From contig NZ_CP152389.1 of assembly GCF_038806765.1 (NCBI RefSeq), positions 2,542,001 to 2,606,000 on the forward strand: DNA of 64,000 nucleotides, read 5' to 3'. The notes under the pieces were generated by a model. The model was given only the letters and a program-made list of their open reading frames with translations, was not told the origin of the DNA and made no database searches. Made by a program: the position numbers and the translations under genes. The stretch's first letter is position 1. Each line of letters opens with the position of its first letter. The DNA is from Mucilaginibacter sp. CSA2-8R. GTDB taxonomy: Bacteria; Bacteroidota; Bacteroidia; Sphingobacteriales; Sphingobacteriaceae. Positions 8,700 to 15,995 of the stretch are shown here, one piece after another.

Positions 8700-8732
8700 A
8701 AAAGCCTGCAATCGTTTGATTTGCAGGCTTTT
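8700..8732 (-). terminator. Rho-independent terminator after tRNA-Ser
   Basis: AAAAGCCTGCAA and TTGCAGGCTTTT form a 12-pair stem with a nine-base loop. Read on the minus strand it is followed by a T-run and lies 24 bases beyond the tRNA 3' end. It lies on the island side of the attachment site, so the island seems to supply the terminator. Confidence 0.75.
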
Positions 8733-8756
8733 ATATGTTTTTGATATTAAACTAAG

Positions 8757-8841
8757 CGGAGAGTTAGGGATTCGAACCCCAGGACCTGTTACAGTCAACA
8801 GTTTTCAAGACTGCCGCAATCGACCACTCTGCCAACTCTCC
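8757..8841 (-). tRNA. tRNA-Ser (anticodon UGA)
   Basis: The 85-base gene reads on the minus strand from GGAGAGTTGGCAGAGTGG to ACTCTCC plus discriminator G, with no encoded CCA. The acceptor stem GGAGAGT/ACTCTCC pairs fully. The T-arm carries GGTTCGAATCC, the long variable arm is typical of serine tRNAs, and the anticodon TGA sits at 8805-8807. It serves as the integration target of the island and remains intact. Confidence 0.97.
8759..8772. repeat. Right attachment-site copy (attR) in the tRNA 3' end
   Basis: GAGAGTTAGGGATT spans the acceptor stem and the 3' side of the T-arm of the tRNA and repeats bases 1-14. Confidence 0.75.
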
Positions 8842-8956
8842 GGGGACAAAAGTACAAATCCGGGCTGAATTGCCAAATTCAAAATGCAATAATTTCACTT
8901 TTTTGAACGTTTATTGCGTAAGCCTCTTGTTATCAGTTCGATAATTTGCAATTTAT

Positions 8957-9934
8957 TTATTGTAACTGCCTGTTTCGAGCCTGTTTGAAGGTGTTTGACT
9001 TTGGTTTTACGATTTTAACGCTCCGTTTAGAGAGGTCGACACTGGCATTTAATTCAAATCCGATCAAAATAATTAACGAATTTAAGTACAACCAAATCAT
9101 CAACACGATTAAGGTACCTATAGAACCATAGATTTTATTGTAGGACGAGAAGTGATTGATATAGTACGAAAAACCCAGTGACGTTAAAACGGCCAGCGTA
9201 GTGGCTAATATAGAGCCGGGACTAAAAAACTTCCAGCGGCGTTTGTGGGCCGGACCGTAGCGGTATAATAACGATACCACCACAAAAAAAATGAGCACTA
9301 CAATCATCCAGCGCGTTAGGGCAATTAATACCGACCACAGCCGCCAGGTTTCAAACACGTGCGCTTTTAAAAAGCTGATGAGGGCCTGACTGGCAATTAG
9401 TATAGAGATGGCCAGCAGCAGCGAAAAGCTAATGACGATAGTGAGCGTAATAGAGACCACCCTGCGCTTTACCCAGGTCCGGGTTTCGAGTTGTAACGAC
9501 GACTTATTAAAAGCCTGCATTAGGTTGTATACGCCGTTTGAAGCAAAGTACAGGGCCGAGGCAAAACCGAACGATAGTAATTTACCATTCTGGTTTTTAA
9601 TAATGTCGGTCATGGTGTTGTGAAAGGCCGAATAAGCATCGCGCGGCAAAATAACAGACATCAGCCTGAGCAGCGATTCCTGGAAATTATCAATCGGCAC
9701 AAACGGAATGAGCGTAAACAAAAAGATGGTAGCCGGAAAAAAGGCCAGCATAAAGTTGTACGACAGCGACGATGCCCGGTTAATGAGCGAACTTTTACGC
9801 AGTTCGCCAAAAAAGAAAACGCCCACTGTATAAAGCGGTAACGGCCTGAACCCCGGTATAATAACAGACTTGGTCCACTCGATAAAAGCCCGGTAAACAC
9901 TAAAACTCAACAACAATCGGTGTACCCAATTCAT
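8957..9934 (-). CDS. YihY/BrkB family inner-membrane protein
   Basis: The 325-aa protein has about six membrane segments and the family signature near residues 55-75 (RASSLSYNFMLAFFPATIFL), which corresponds to the A-x-x-L-S-Y-Y-x-L-L-A-L-F-P pattern of YihY. Further helices lie at about 165-190, 200-240, 250-275 and 280-300. The molecular function of the family is not settled; the old name ribonuclease BN is a misassignment. It is the last gene of the leftward envelope operon, nine bases after the thioesterase gene. Confidence 0.9.
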   Translation of the reverse strand: MNWVHRLLLSFSVYRAFIEWTKSVIIPGFRPLPLYTVGVFFFGELRKSSLINRASSLSYNFMLAFFPATIFLFTLIPFVPIDNFQESLLRLMSVILPRDAYSAFHNTMTDIIKNQNGKLLSFGFASALYFASNGVYNLMQAFNKSSLQLETRTWVKRRVVSITLTIVISFSLLLAISILIASQALISFLKAHVFETWRLWSVLIALTRWMIVVLIFFVVVSLLYRYGPAHKRRWKFFSPGSILATTLAVLTSLGFSYYINHFSSYNKIYGSIGTLIVLMIWLYLNSLIILIGFELNASVDLSKRSVKIVKPKSNTFKQARNRQLQ

Positions 9935-9943
9935 TAACCAAAT

Positions 9944-10351
9944 TTACTGAAAATATGGTTTTACTGCATCTAAAAAAAGCTGGGGTGGCAGGCTGGGGCG
10001 TCTGGTAGTCATGTTTACAAAGGCCAGCAGGGTTTCGCCCACGTGTATCAGTTCCTGTTTTTCGTTAAACAGCTCGTACTTAAAATGAATTTTTATGCCG
10101 GGCATTTTTTCCATCGTCACCTTAATGCTAATCTCTTCGTCGTACAGGGCGGGCTTTAAATAGCGGCACTTCAGCTCGAGCACGGGCATCATAATGCCCA
10201 CTTCTTCCATCCAGCGGTAGGTGAGGCCCAAGCTGCGCAGCATCTCTACGCGGCCCACCTCAAAAAACTCGGCGTAGTTGCCGTAGTACATATAGCCCAT
10301 CTGGTCGGTTTCGCCGTAGCGTACCCTTAATTTTGTAGTGTAGGTAAACAT
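9944..10351 (-). CDS. Acyl-CoA thioesterase, YbgC/4HBT hotdog family
   Basis: The 135-aa single hotdog domain has the family motif RYGETDQMGYMYYGNYAEFFE at residues 10-30 (given here in one stretch; D16 is the expected catalytic Asp). It should hydrolyse acyl-CoA thioesters in the cytoplasm. It starts two bases before the mltG stop region ends and lies one base from it, so the two genes are co-transcribed. The length is normal for the family. The natural substrate is not evident. Confidence 0.88.
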   Translation of the reverse strand: MFTYTTKLRVRYGETDQMGYMYYGNYAEFFEVGRVEMLRSLGLTYRWMEEVGIMMPVLELKCRYLKPALYDEEISIKVTMEKMPGIKIHFKYELFNEKQELIHVGETLLAFVNMTTRRPSLPPQLFLDAVKPYFQ

Positions 10352-10352
10352 A

Positions 10353-11408
10353 TTATCGTTTAATGCCCCGCTGGTTTAATGCCTGCTGAAAACGCCTGGC
10401 GTTAGCCAAATGCTCGCTTACGCTGGTAGCAAAGTTATGGTAGCCCGAAAAATCCTCTTTAGCGCACATGTAAATGTAATTGTTTGGCTTGTAATTCAAC
10501 ACCGCTTTAACCGCCGCTACTGATGGCATCATAATTGGGCCGGGCGGTAAACCTTTAACACGGTAAGTATTATAAGGCGATGGCGTGTTAAGGTACCTGT
10601 TAAGTACCCGCTTAATCGTAAAATCGCCGGTGGCAAATATAACGGTCGGGTCGGCCTCAAGCTTAATGCCATGTTTAAGGCGGTTTAAGTACAGGCCGGC
10701 AATGGTGGGCATCTCGTCGTCGTGCAGCGCTTCGGCATCCACTATTGAGGCTAAAATTGACACCTGAATGGGAGTGAGGTTCATTCCATCGGCCCTTTGC
10801 TTACGCTCGGGTGTCCAAAATTTAAGGTACTCTTTATTCATCCGCTCAAAAAAGCTTTTGGCGGTGGTATTCCAATACAGCTGGTAGGTATTGGGTAAAA
10901 ACATCGTATACACGTTTTCGGGTGTAAAGCCGTAACGGCTTACAAACTTGTCCGAGTCGAGCAGACTGATAATGGCTATCGAATCCGGCTCCAGTTGTTT
11001 GGAGATTGAGCCAGCAAAATTTGTTTTGAGGCGATAGGTTTTAAACTTAAGTGTTACGGGTTCTTGGTTGCCCGAGGCCAACATATTGATGAGGTGGCGG
11101 TTGCTCATGCCGGGCGTTAGGTGATATTTACCTGGCTTTACCCGGTCTACATAATGCATGTTGTGGGCAGCCCACAAAAAGGTAGTGGTATCTTTAACTA
11201 TGCCTTCCTCGCGGATGGCTTGATAGACATCATTAAAATTTGCTTCGGTGTGGATATACAGGTATTCCTGTTTATCGGTAACGTTAGGCCCAAAGTAGTG
11301 CAGGTAATAAACCAGGCCGGTAATGCCTAGCCCCAGTATAATGATGACCACCAGCGCAATGATGGACTTTTTGAAGGTACCGCCGGATGATGATGCTTCG
11401 GTTGCCAT
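10353..11408 (-). CDS. mltG: Endolytic murein transglycosylase MltG
   Basis: The 351-aa protein cleaves nascent peptidoglycan strands and sets glycan length. One N-terminal membrane anchor (residues 15-37) is followed by a LysM-like region and the YceG catalytic domain. The active-site stretch reads LASIVDAEAL near residue 220, with the catalytic Glu in the usual place (IVxxE). GLYLNRL, LEADPTVIFA, SPYNTYRVKGLPPGPI and NYIYMCA follow in canonical order. The length is normal for the family. It is third in the envelope operon after the PASTA and rhodanese genes. Confidence 0.95.
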   Translation of the reverse strand: MATEASSSGGTFKKSIIALVVIIILGLGITGLVYYLHYFGPNVTDKQEYLYIHTEANFNDVYQAIREEGIVKDTTTFLWAAHNMHYVDRVKPGKYHLTPGMSNRHLINMLASGNQEPVTLKFKTYRLKTNFAGSISKQLEPDSIAIISLLDSDKFVSRYGFTPENVYTMFLPNTYQLYWNTTAKSFFERMNKEYLKFWTPERKQRADGMNLTPIQVSILASIVDAEALHDDEMPTIAGLYLNRLKHGIKLEADPTVIFATGDFTIKRVLNRYLNTPSPYNTYRVKGLPPGPIMMPSVAAVKAVLNYKPNNYIYMCAKEDFSGYHNFATSVSEHLANARRFQQALNQRGIKR

Positions 11409-11442
11409 AGCGTTAAATGGTTATTGGGTAGAGGTGATGATG

Positions 11443-11781
11443 TTATGATTGTAGTTTGCGCAGGGCCAGCAAGCCTCCCGTTAAATTACGGACGTTTTGA
11501 TAGCCGTGCTGTCGTAAAACCGCCTGTGCCGTTTTACTGCGTATGCCAGCCTGACATAGCACAATAATCTCGTCGTCTTTATCCAGTTCCAGGTCTTTGG
11601 CTTCGTGAATTAATTTCCCAACCGGAATATTGGTGCCACCGATGTTAAACGTGTGATACTCCATAGGCTCACGCACGTCCAGCAAAACCACCGCCTCGCC
11701 GGCATCCAGCCTGGCTAAAAGTTCGGATGCCTTAATTTCAGGGTTGCTGTTGCTGTGGTGGTTGCTGCTGTGGCTGCTCAT
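11443..11781 (-). CDS. Single-domain rhodanese-like protein
   Basis: The 112-aa protein has one rhodanese domain: LLDVREPMEY near residue 33, the active-site loop CQAGIRS with its Cys near residue 82, and GGLLAL near the end. It may transfer sulfane sulfur; substrate unknown. The first 44 bases overlap the Gln/Pro-rich end of the PASTA gene in another frame, which explains its Ser/His/Asn-rich N-terminus. No signal peptide is seen. It is 34 bases upstream of mltG. Confidence 0.87.
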   Translation of the reverse strand: MSSHSSNHHSNSNPEIKASELLARLDAGEAVVLLDVREPMEYHTFNIGGTNIPVGKLIHEAKDLELDKDDEIIVLCQAGIRSKTAQAVLRQHGYQNVRNLTGGLLALRKLQS

Positions 11782-12553
11782 TGGTGGGTTTTCCTTGGGT
11801 AACGGTTAAGTTAATGCGGGTACCTATACTGGTTTTAGAGGTCGAGTCGGTTTTCATCGGGAACTGCGATACCACAACCAAATTAGTTGAGTCGGTAATG
11901 CTACCCTCGTAGGTGATGGTACCCATACTTAAGCCTGCACCGCGTATGGCAAAGCGGGCACCGTCCAGATCCTGGTTAACCAGGTCTGGTATGTCTACCT
12001 CGTTGGCACCAGCGCCGTCGCCCAGCACCAGGTCGAGCTTAGAACCTTTAGGTAATTTTTGGCCGGTTTTGATAACCTGCCCATTCAGGCGAACTTCTAA
12101 AATACGATCGCGCGCGATGTCAGATGCATAAGTCGTGTCGCCTACTTTTAAACCGTTGTTAGATAAAATGGCCACCGCTTCTCGGTAAGTGCTTTGCTCC
12201 AGGTCGGGCAGGCTTACGGGCGGGGCCTGGGTGGTTACCATGGTTAAATAAATGGTACGGTTTTCTTTTACGTTGGTGCCGGCATCCGGGTCTTGCTCAA
12301 TCACGGTGCCGGGGGCTTTGTCTTGCACGTAAACCGAATCAATCTGGTATTTAAAGCCTTGTTCGTCCAGCAGGGCGGTAGCCCGGTCGATAGCCAGCCC
12401 TTTAAGTTGAGGCACCGGTATGCCTGAGCCGTGGCGGGTGTAGTAGCCCAAACTTAAGTAAGCAAAAAGCACCACAGCCATCACGGTGCCAATGGCACCC
12501 AAAAAGTGGTTTACAAAATGTTTAGTTTTTAAGTAAGTCCAGAATTTGCTCAT
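11738..12553 (-). CDS. Membrane-anchored PASTA-domain protein
   Basis: The 271-aa protein has a short cytoplasmic start, one membrane helix (about residues 20-40, GAIGTVMAVVLFAYLSLGYY) and three periplasmic PASTA domains of about 65-70 residues (VPQLKGLAIDRATALL, LPDLEQSTYREAVAIL, IPDLVNQDLDGARFAI). It ends in a Gln/Pro-rich tail. PASTA domains bind peptidoglycan-related ligands, which suits its place ahead of mltG. I start it at the ATG at 12553, because an upstream TTG would lie inside a -7 promoter box at 12587-12594. No kinase domain is present. Confidence 0.87.
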   Translation of the reverse strand: MSKFWTYLKTKHFVNHFLGAIGTVMAVVLFAYLSLGYYTRHGSGIPVPQLKGLAIDRATALLDEQGFKYQIDSVYVQDKAPGTVIEQDPDAGTNVKENRTIYLTMVTTQAPPVSLPDLEQSTYREAVAILSNNGLKVGDTTYASDIARDRILEVRLNGQVIKTGQKLPKGSKLDLVLGDGAGANEVDIPDLVNQDLDGARFAIRGAGLSMGTITYEGSITDSTNLVVVSQFPMKTDSTSKTSIGTRINLTVTQGKPTNEQPQQQPPQQQQP

Positions 12554-12586
12554 GCCGGGTGTAAATAGTGCCTGTAATTTAACTGG

Positions 12587-12594
12587 CAAACATA
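12587..12594 (-). promoter_or_regulatory. Bacteroidota -7 box of the envelope operon
   Basis: Minus strand reads TATGTTTG, a full match to TAnnTTTG, about 34 bases before the ATG of the PASTA gene. No convincing -33 TTG is seen at the right distance. Confidence 0.5.
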
Positions 12595-12625
12595 ATGAAA
12601 AAGAAAGAATAGTGATGGATTATTA

Positions 12626-12869
12626 GTGCCAAGAGCTTAGAACCAAGAGCCAAGATGCGAATGGACCTAATGAAGTAAAAGGCTACGTTTTTGATACAAG
12701 AACTTCGTTTTAGAAACGAGAGCTAAGAACCAAGTGATTGAAATGGTAATTTTAAAGATGGATGGCATGCTTGAGGTTGCTCACTTTTCAAATCTTATTT
12801 TGAGATCTCACGAACAATTTTTACCATCTTAAAACTCGACTCTTGATTCTTAGCTCTTGGCTCTATTAC
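12626..12869. repeat. Degenerate dispersed repeats upstream of alaS
   Basis: Three copies of a sequence near AGAGCCAAGAACCAAGA occur at 12626-12658, 12716-12738 and, inverted, at 12838-12869. The third copy overlaps the spacer before the alaS promoter. They fill a 330-base intergenic region with no gene. This type of AAGAGCCAAGA filler is low in complexity and its role is unknown. Confidence 0.6.
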
Positions 12870-12884
12870 ACCGGCTCTTTATTC

Positions 12885-12914
12885 TTGATTCCAAAACCCA
12901 AAACAATATCTTTG
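12885..12914 (+). promoter_or_regulatory. alaS promoter
   Basis: TTG at 12885-12887 and TATCTTTG at 12907-12914 are separated by 19 bases, a good match to the Bacteroidota -33/-7 pattern. The start codon at 12921 is only six bases after the -7 box, so the mRNA should have almost no leader. Confidence 0.75.
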
Positions 12915-12920
12915 CACCCT

Positions 12921-15560
12921 ATGACTGCTCAAGAAATACGCCAGGCATTTCTGGATTTTTTTGCCTCTAAAGGGCATACCATTGTACCCTCAGCACCGAT
13001 TGTGGTAAAAAACGATCCTACGCTGATGTTCACCAACGCTGGTATGAACCAGTTTAAAGATATATTTTTAGGCGAGGCCCCGGCCAAGGCATCGCGTGTG
13101 GCCGATACGCAGCGCTGTTTGCGGGTGTCGGGCAAACACAACGATTTGGAAGAAGTAGGGGTAGATACCTACCACCATACCATGTTCGAGATGTTAGGCA
13201 ACTGGAGCTTTGGCGATTACTTTAAAAAAGAAGCCATCGACTGGAGCTGGGAACTGCTTACCCAGGTTTATAAATTACCAGCCGACCGCCTGTACGTGAC
13301 TTACTTTGAGGGCGACGACAAGGAAGGTTTGGCTAAAGATACCGAGGCTTACGATTTTTGGAAACAATACGTAGCCGAAGACCATATTTTACCCGGCAAC
13401 AAAAAAGATAACTTTTGGGAAATGGGCGAAACCGGCCCTTGTGGACCATGTTCGGAAATTCATTTTGATGGCCGTACCGACGAGGAGCGTGCCCGCGTAA
13501 ACGGCGCTACGCTGGTGAATGCCGACGACCCGAACGTGATTGAAATATGGAATAACGTATTTATGCAGTTTAACCGTTTAAAAGACGGATCGCTGCAGCC
13601 ACTGCCTGCCCGCCACGTAGATACCGGGATGGGTTTTGAGCGTTTAGTGCGCGTACTGCAAGGCAAGACTTCTAATTACGATACCGACGTTTTCCAGCCG
13701 TTGATTCAGTTTTTGTCCGAAAAAAGCGGCAAGCCTTACAAGGCTGATGCTACCCCTGGCACTGAAGGCTGGAACGAGGCCGTTGCCATGCGTGTAATGG
13801 CCGACCATATCCGCGCCATCAGCTTCGCCATTGCCGACGGGCAGTTACCATCCAACAATAAAGCGGGCTACGTTATACGTCGTATTTTACGCCGTGCCGT
13901 ACGGTACGCTTATCAGTACTTAGGGTTTAAAGAACCGTTTTTAAATCAGCTGGTGCCTTTGCTGGCCCAGCAGTTTGAAGGTGTTTTTGATGAGTTATAT
14001 AGTCAGCGCGATTTTGTACAGAAGGTAGTGCTGGAAGAAGAGATTGCTTTTTTACGGACGCTCCAAAATGGTATCCATCAGTTCGAACAGGTGGTGGCTT
14101 CATCATCAGATAAAGTGATTGCCGGTGAGTTTGCTTTTGAGCTCTCGGATACCTTCGGTTTTCCGCTGGATTTAACTGAACTTATGGCTCGTGAACGTGG
14201 CTTTACAGTAGATGTAGACGGCTTTAACAAGTCGCTCGAACAACAAAAAACACGTTCCCGTGCAGCTACCGCCATTGACACCGGCGATTGGGTGGTTTTA
14301 AAAGAGGATGATACGGTAGACTTTACTGGCTACGACGAAACCGAAACCATCGCACATATTGTAAAATACCGCAAGGTAAAAGCCAAAGGCAAAGAGCAGT
14401 ATCAACTGGTATTGGACCGTACACCTTTTTACGCCGAAAGCGGAGGCCAGGTGGGCGATACCGGCGATCTGATTTTTCCGGATGGAGAAATTGTGAAAGT
14501 GACCGACACCAAAAAAGAAAACGGACTGATTGTGCATTTCACAGATACGCTGCCTACCAACATTGATGATGCATTAACGGCTTATGTAGAGCCCGAGCGT
14601 CGCTTAGATATCGAGAGCAACCACTCGGCTACACACTTGCTGCATGCCGCCATGAAACAGGTATTGGGTAGCCACGTTAATCAAAAAGGTTCTTTAGTGA
14701 ACGGCGATTACCTGCGTTTTGATTTTTCGCATTTTAGCAAAGTAACCGAGGATGAGTTGGCACAAATTGAAGCTATTGTTAACCACAAAATCCGCCAGAA
14801 TATTCTATTAAAGGAAGAGCGCAACGTGCCTTATCAGGAAGCTTTAGACAGTGGCGTTACTGCCCTGTTTGGCGAAAAATACGGCGACTATGTACGGGTG
14901 ATTACCTTCGATGATAAGTTTTCGAAAGAGCTTTGCGGTGGTACACACGTCAAAGCTACCGGTCAGATTGGTTTGTTTAAAATCATCGGCGAAAGTGCCG
15001 TAGCCGCAGGTGTGCGCCGTATCGAGGCCATTAGCGGTGCTGCTGTAGAACGTTACCTTACCCAGCAAACCCAACTGGTACAGCAACTGAAAGAGCTGCT
15101 CAAAAATCCGAAGGATATTGCGAAAAGCATCGAAACCCTGCTGGACGAAAACAGCCGCCTGAAAAAAGAAATAGAGAAATCGGTACTTGAAAAAGCTGCG
15201 GGCTTAAAAACCGAACTGGCCCAAAAAGCCGAGCAGGTTAACGGCATTAACTTTATTGCTCAGCGCGTGGCTCTACCCAACGCCGAAGCCATTAAAACGC
15301 TGGCCTATCAGCTTAAAGACATCGTTGCCGATTTGTTCCTGGTACTGGTAGCCGACATTGACGGCAAACCCAACATCACCGTGATGATTGCCGAAAACCT
15401 GGTGAAAGACAAAGGCCTGCATGCCGGCAACATCATCCGCGAACTGGCCAAAGAGGTCCAAGGCGGCGGCGGCGGCCAACCCTTCTTCGCCACTGCCGGT
15501 GGTAAAGATGTGAGTGGCTTGGATAGGGTGTTAGCTAAGGCTAAGAACTACATCAGTTAA
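12921..15560 (+). CDS. alaS: Alanine-tRNA ligase
   Basis: The 879-aa enzyme charges tRNA-Ala and edits mischarged Ser and Gly. I choose the ATG at 12921 (MTAQEIRQAFLDFFASKGH), because AlaRS begins this way and the promoter lies just before it; the open frame upstream is not coding. Domains are the class II aminoacylation core (about 1-250), tRNA-recognition region (250-450), editing domain with HSATHLLH (about 570) and CGGTH (about 672), and a C-terminal coiled coil plus GGGGGQPFFATAGG. Length is normal. It is monocistronic, with a terminator right after it. Confidence 0.98.
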   Translation: MTAQEIRQAFLDFFASKGHTIVPSAPIVVKNDPTLMFTNAGMNQFKDIFLGEAPAKASRVADTQRCLRVSGKHNDLEEVGVDTYHHTMFEMLGNWSFGDYFKKEAIDWSWELLTQVYKLPADRLYVTYFEGDDKEGLAKDTEAYDFWKQYVAEDHILPGNKKDNFWEMGETGPCGPCSEIHFDGRTDEERARVNGATLVNADDPNVIEIWNNVFMQFNRLKDGSLQPLPARHVDTGMGFERLVRVLQGKTSNYDTDVFQPLIQFLSEKSGKPYKADATPGTEGWNEAVAMRVMADHIRAISFAIADGQLPSNNKAGYVIRRILRRAVRYAYQYLGFKEPFLNQLVPLLAQQFEGVFDELYSQRDFVQKVVLEEEIAFLRTLQNGIHQFEQVVASSSDKVIAGEFAFELSDTFGFPLDLTELMARERGFTVDVDGFNKSLEQQKTRSRAATAIDTGDWVVLKEDDTVDFTGYDETETIAHIVKYRKVKAKGKEQYQLVLDRTPFYAESGGQVGDTGDLIFPDGEIVKVTDTKKENGLIVHFTDTLPTNIDDALTAYVEPERRLDIESNHSATHLLHAAMKQVLGSHVNQKGSLVNGDYLRFDFSHFSKVTEDELAQIEAIVNHKIRQNILLKEERNVPYQEALDSGVTALFGEKYGDYVRVITFDDKFSKELCGGTHVKATGQIGLFKIIGESAVAAGVRRIEAISGAAVERYLTQQTQLVQQLKELLKNPKDIAKSIETLLDENSRLKKEIEKSVLEKAAGLKTELAQKAEQVNGINFIAQRVALPNAEAIKTLAYQLKDIVADLFLVLVADIDGKPNITVMIAENLVKDKGLHAGNIIRELAKEVQGGGGGQPFFATAGGKDVSGLDRVLAKAKNYIS

Positions 15561-15584
15561 GCTGAAGTAAATAATATCACACTT

Positions 15585-15621
15585 AAAACGTCATTGCTTG
15601 GCTTGCTTGCAATGACGTTTT
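15585..15621 (+). terminator. Terminator of alaS
   Basis: AAAACGTCATTGC and GCAATGACGTTTT form a 13-pair stem with an 11-base loop, followed by TTTATTTT. Confidence 0.85.
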
Positions 15622-15674
15622 TTATTTTATACTCAATTTAAAAATACTGGCGCTGAATTTGCCGAACTGATTTT

Positions 15675-15926
15675 ATGGACGAAAGTTTTCTATTAGAGAT
15701 AATTTATAAGGGCGAGCAACTTAAGTACGACGCGCAATTGCGTAGCCGTGGCTATGTACATTACTATGCAGTTGACCTCGATGGTATAACGGTGCAGTTT
15801 GAACCCGACGAAGAAGGCAGCTATCGTGCTTTGGTTACGCCAGAGCAGTTAAATGATAAAACCAACAAGATTGATGTGGGCCTTTTGCAGGCATTAGTAA
15901 AAAAATTGGAAAGTTTAGAGGGATAA
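15675..15926 (+). CDS. Small conserved-looking hypothetical protein
   Basis: The 83-aa acidic protein has no signal peptide or membrane helix. The composition is that of a folded small domain: strands LEIIYKGEQLKYDAQL and VHYYAVDLDGITVQFEP, then a helix at the C-terminus (LLQALVKKLESLE). I do not know the family. It has codon use like its neighbours, sits between two terminators and so forms its own transcript. Confidence 0.75.
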   Translation: MDESFLLEIIYKGEQLKYDAQLRSRGYVHYYAVDLDGITVQFEPDEEGSYRALVTPEQLNDKTNKIDVGLLQALVKKLESLEG

Positions 15927-15943
15927 GTATAAACCACTTCTAA

Positions 15944-15983
15944 ATAACAAAGGCGTCAATTTCTAAGTTGACGCCTTTGTTAT
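15944..15983. terminator. Bidirectional terminator
   Basis: A perfect 16-pair stem (ATAACAAAGGCGTCAA with its complement) and an eight-base loop lies between the rightward 83-aa gene and the leftward GH95 gene, with A/T-rich flanks on both sides. Confidence 0.8.
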
Positions 15984-15995
15984 GATTAGCAATTA

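Larger units (their letters stand above)
1..8772. mobile_element. Integrated genomic island in the 3' end of tRNA-Ser
   Basis: The island is bounded by a 14-bp direct repeat: bases 1-14 repeat bases 8759-8772, which are the 3' part of the tRNA-Ser gene. A tyrosine integrase gene sits beside the intact tRNA, the usual layout for tRNA-targeting islands. Contents are the integrase, an XRE-type regulator, and a leftward operon of five overlapping genes (thymidylate synthase, cytosine-C5 methylase, HD hydrolase, ORC-like ATPase, unknown). There is no relaxase, mobilisation, replication or transfer gene, so the element is either an integrase-only island or one mobilised in trans. The operon is visibly richer in A+T than the chromosome to the right. 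The left repeat starts at window base 1, so the true left boundary cannot be inspected. Confidence 0.82.

Noticed and set aside
12843..12920. N-terminal extension of the alaS frame
   Set aside because: The extension covers repeat DNA and the promoter; the family start is at 12921.
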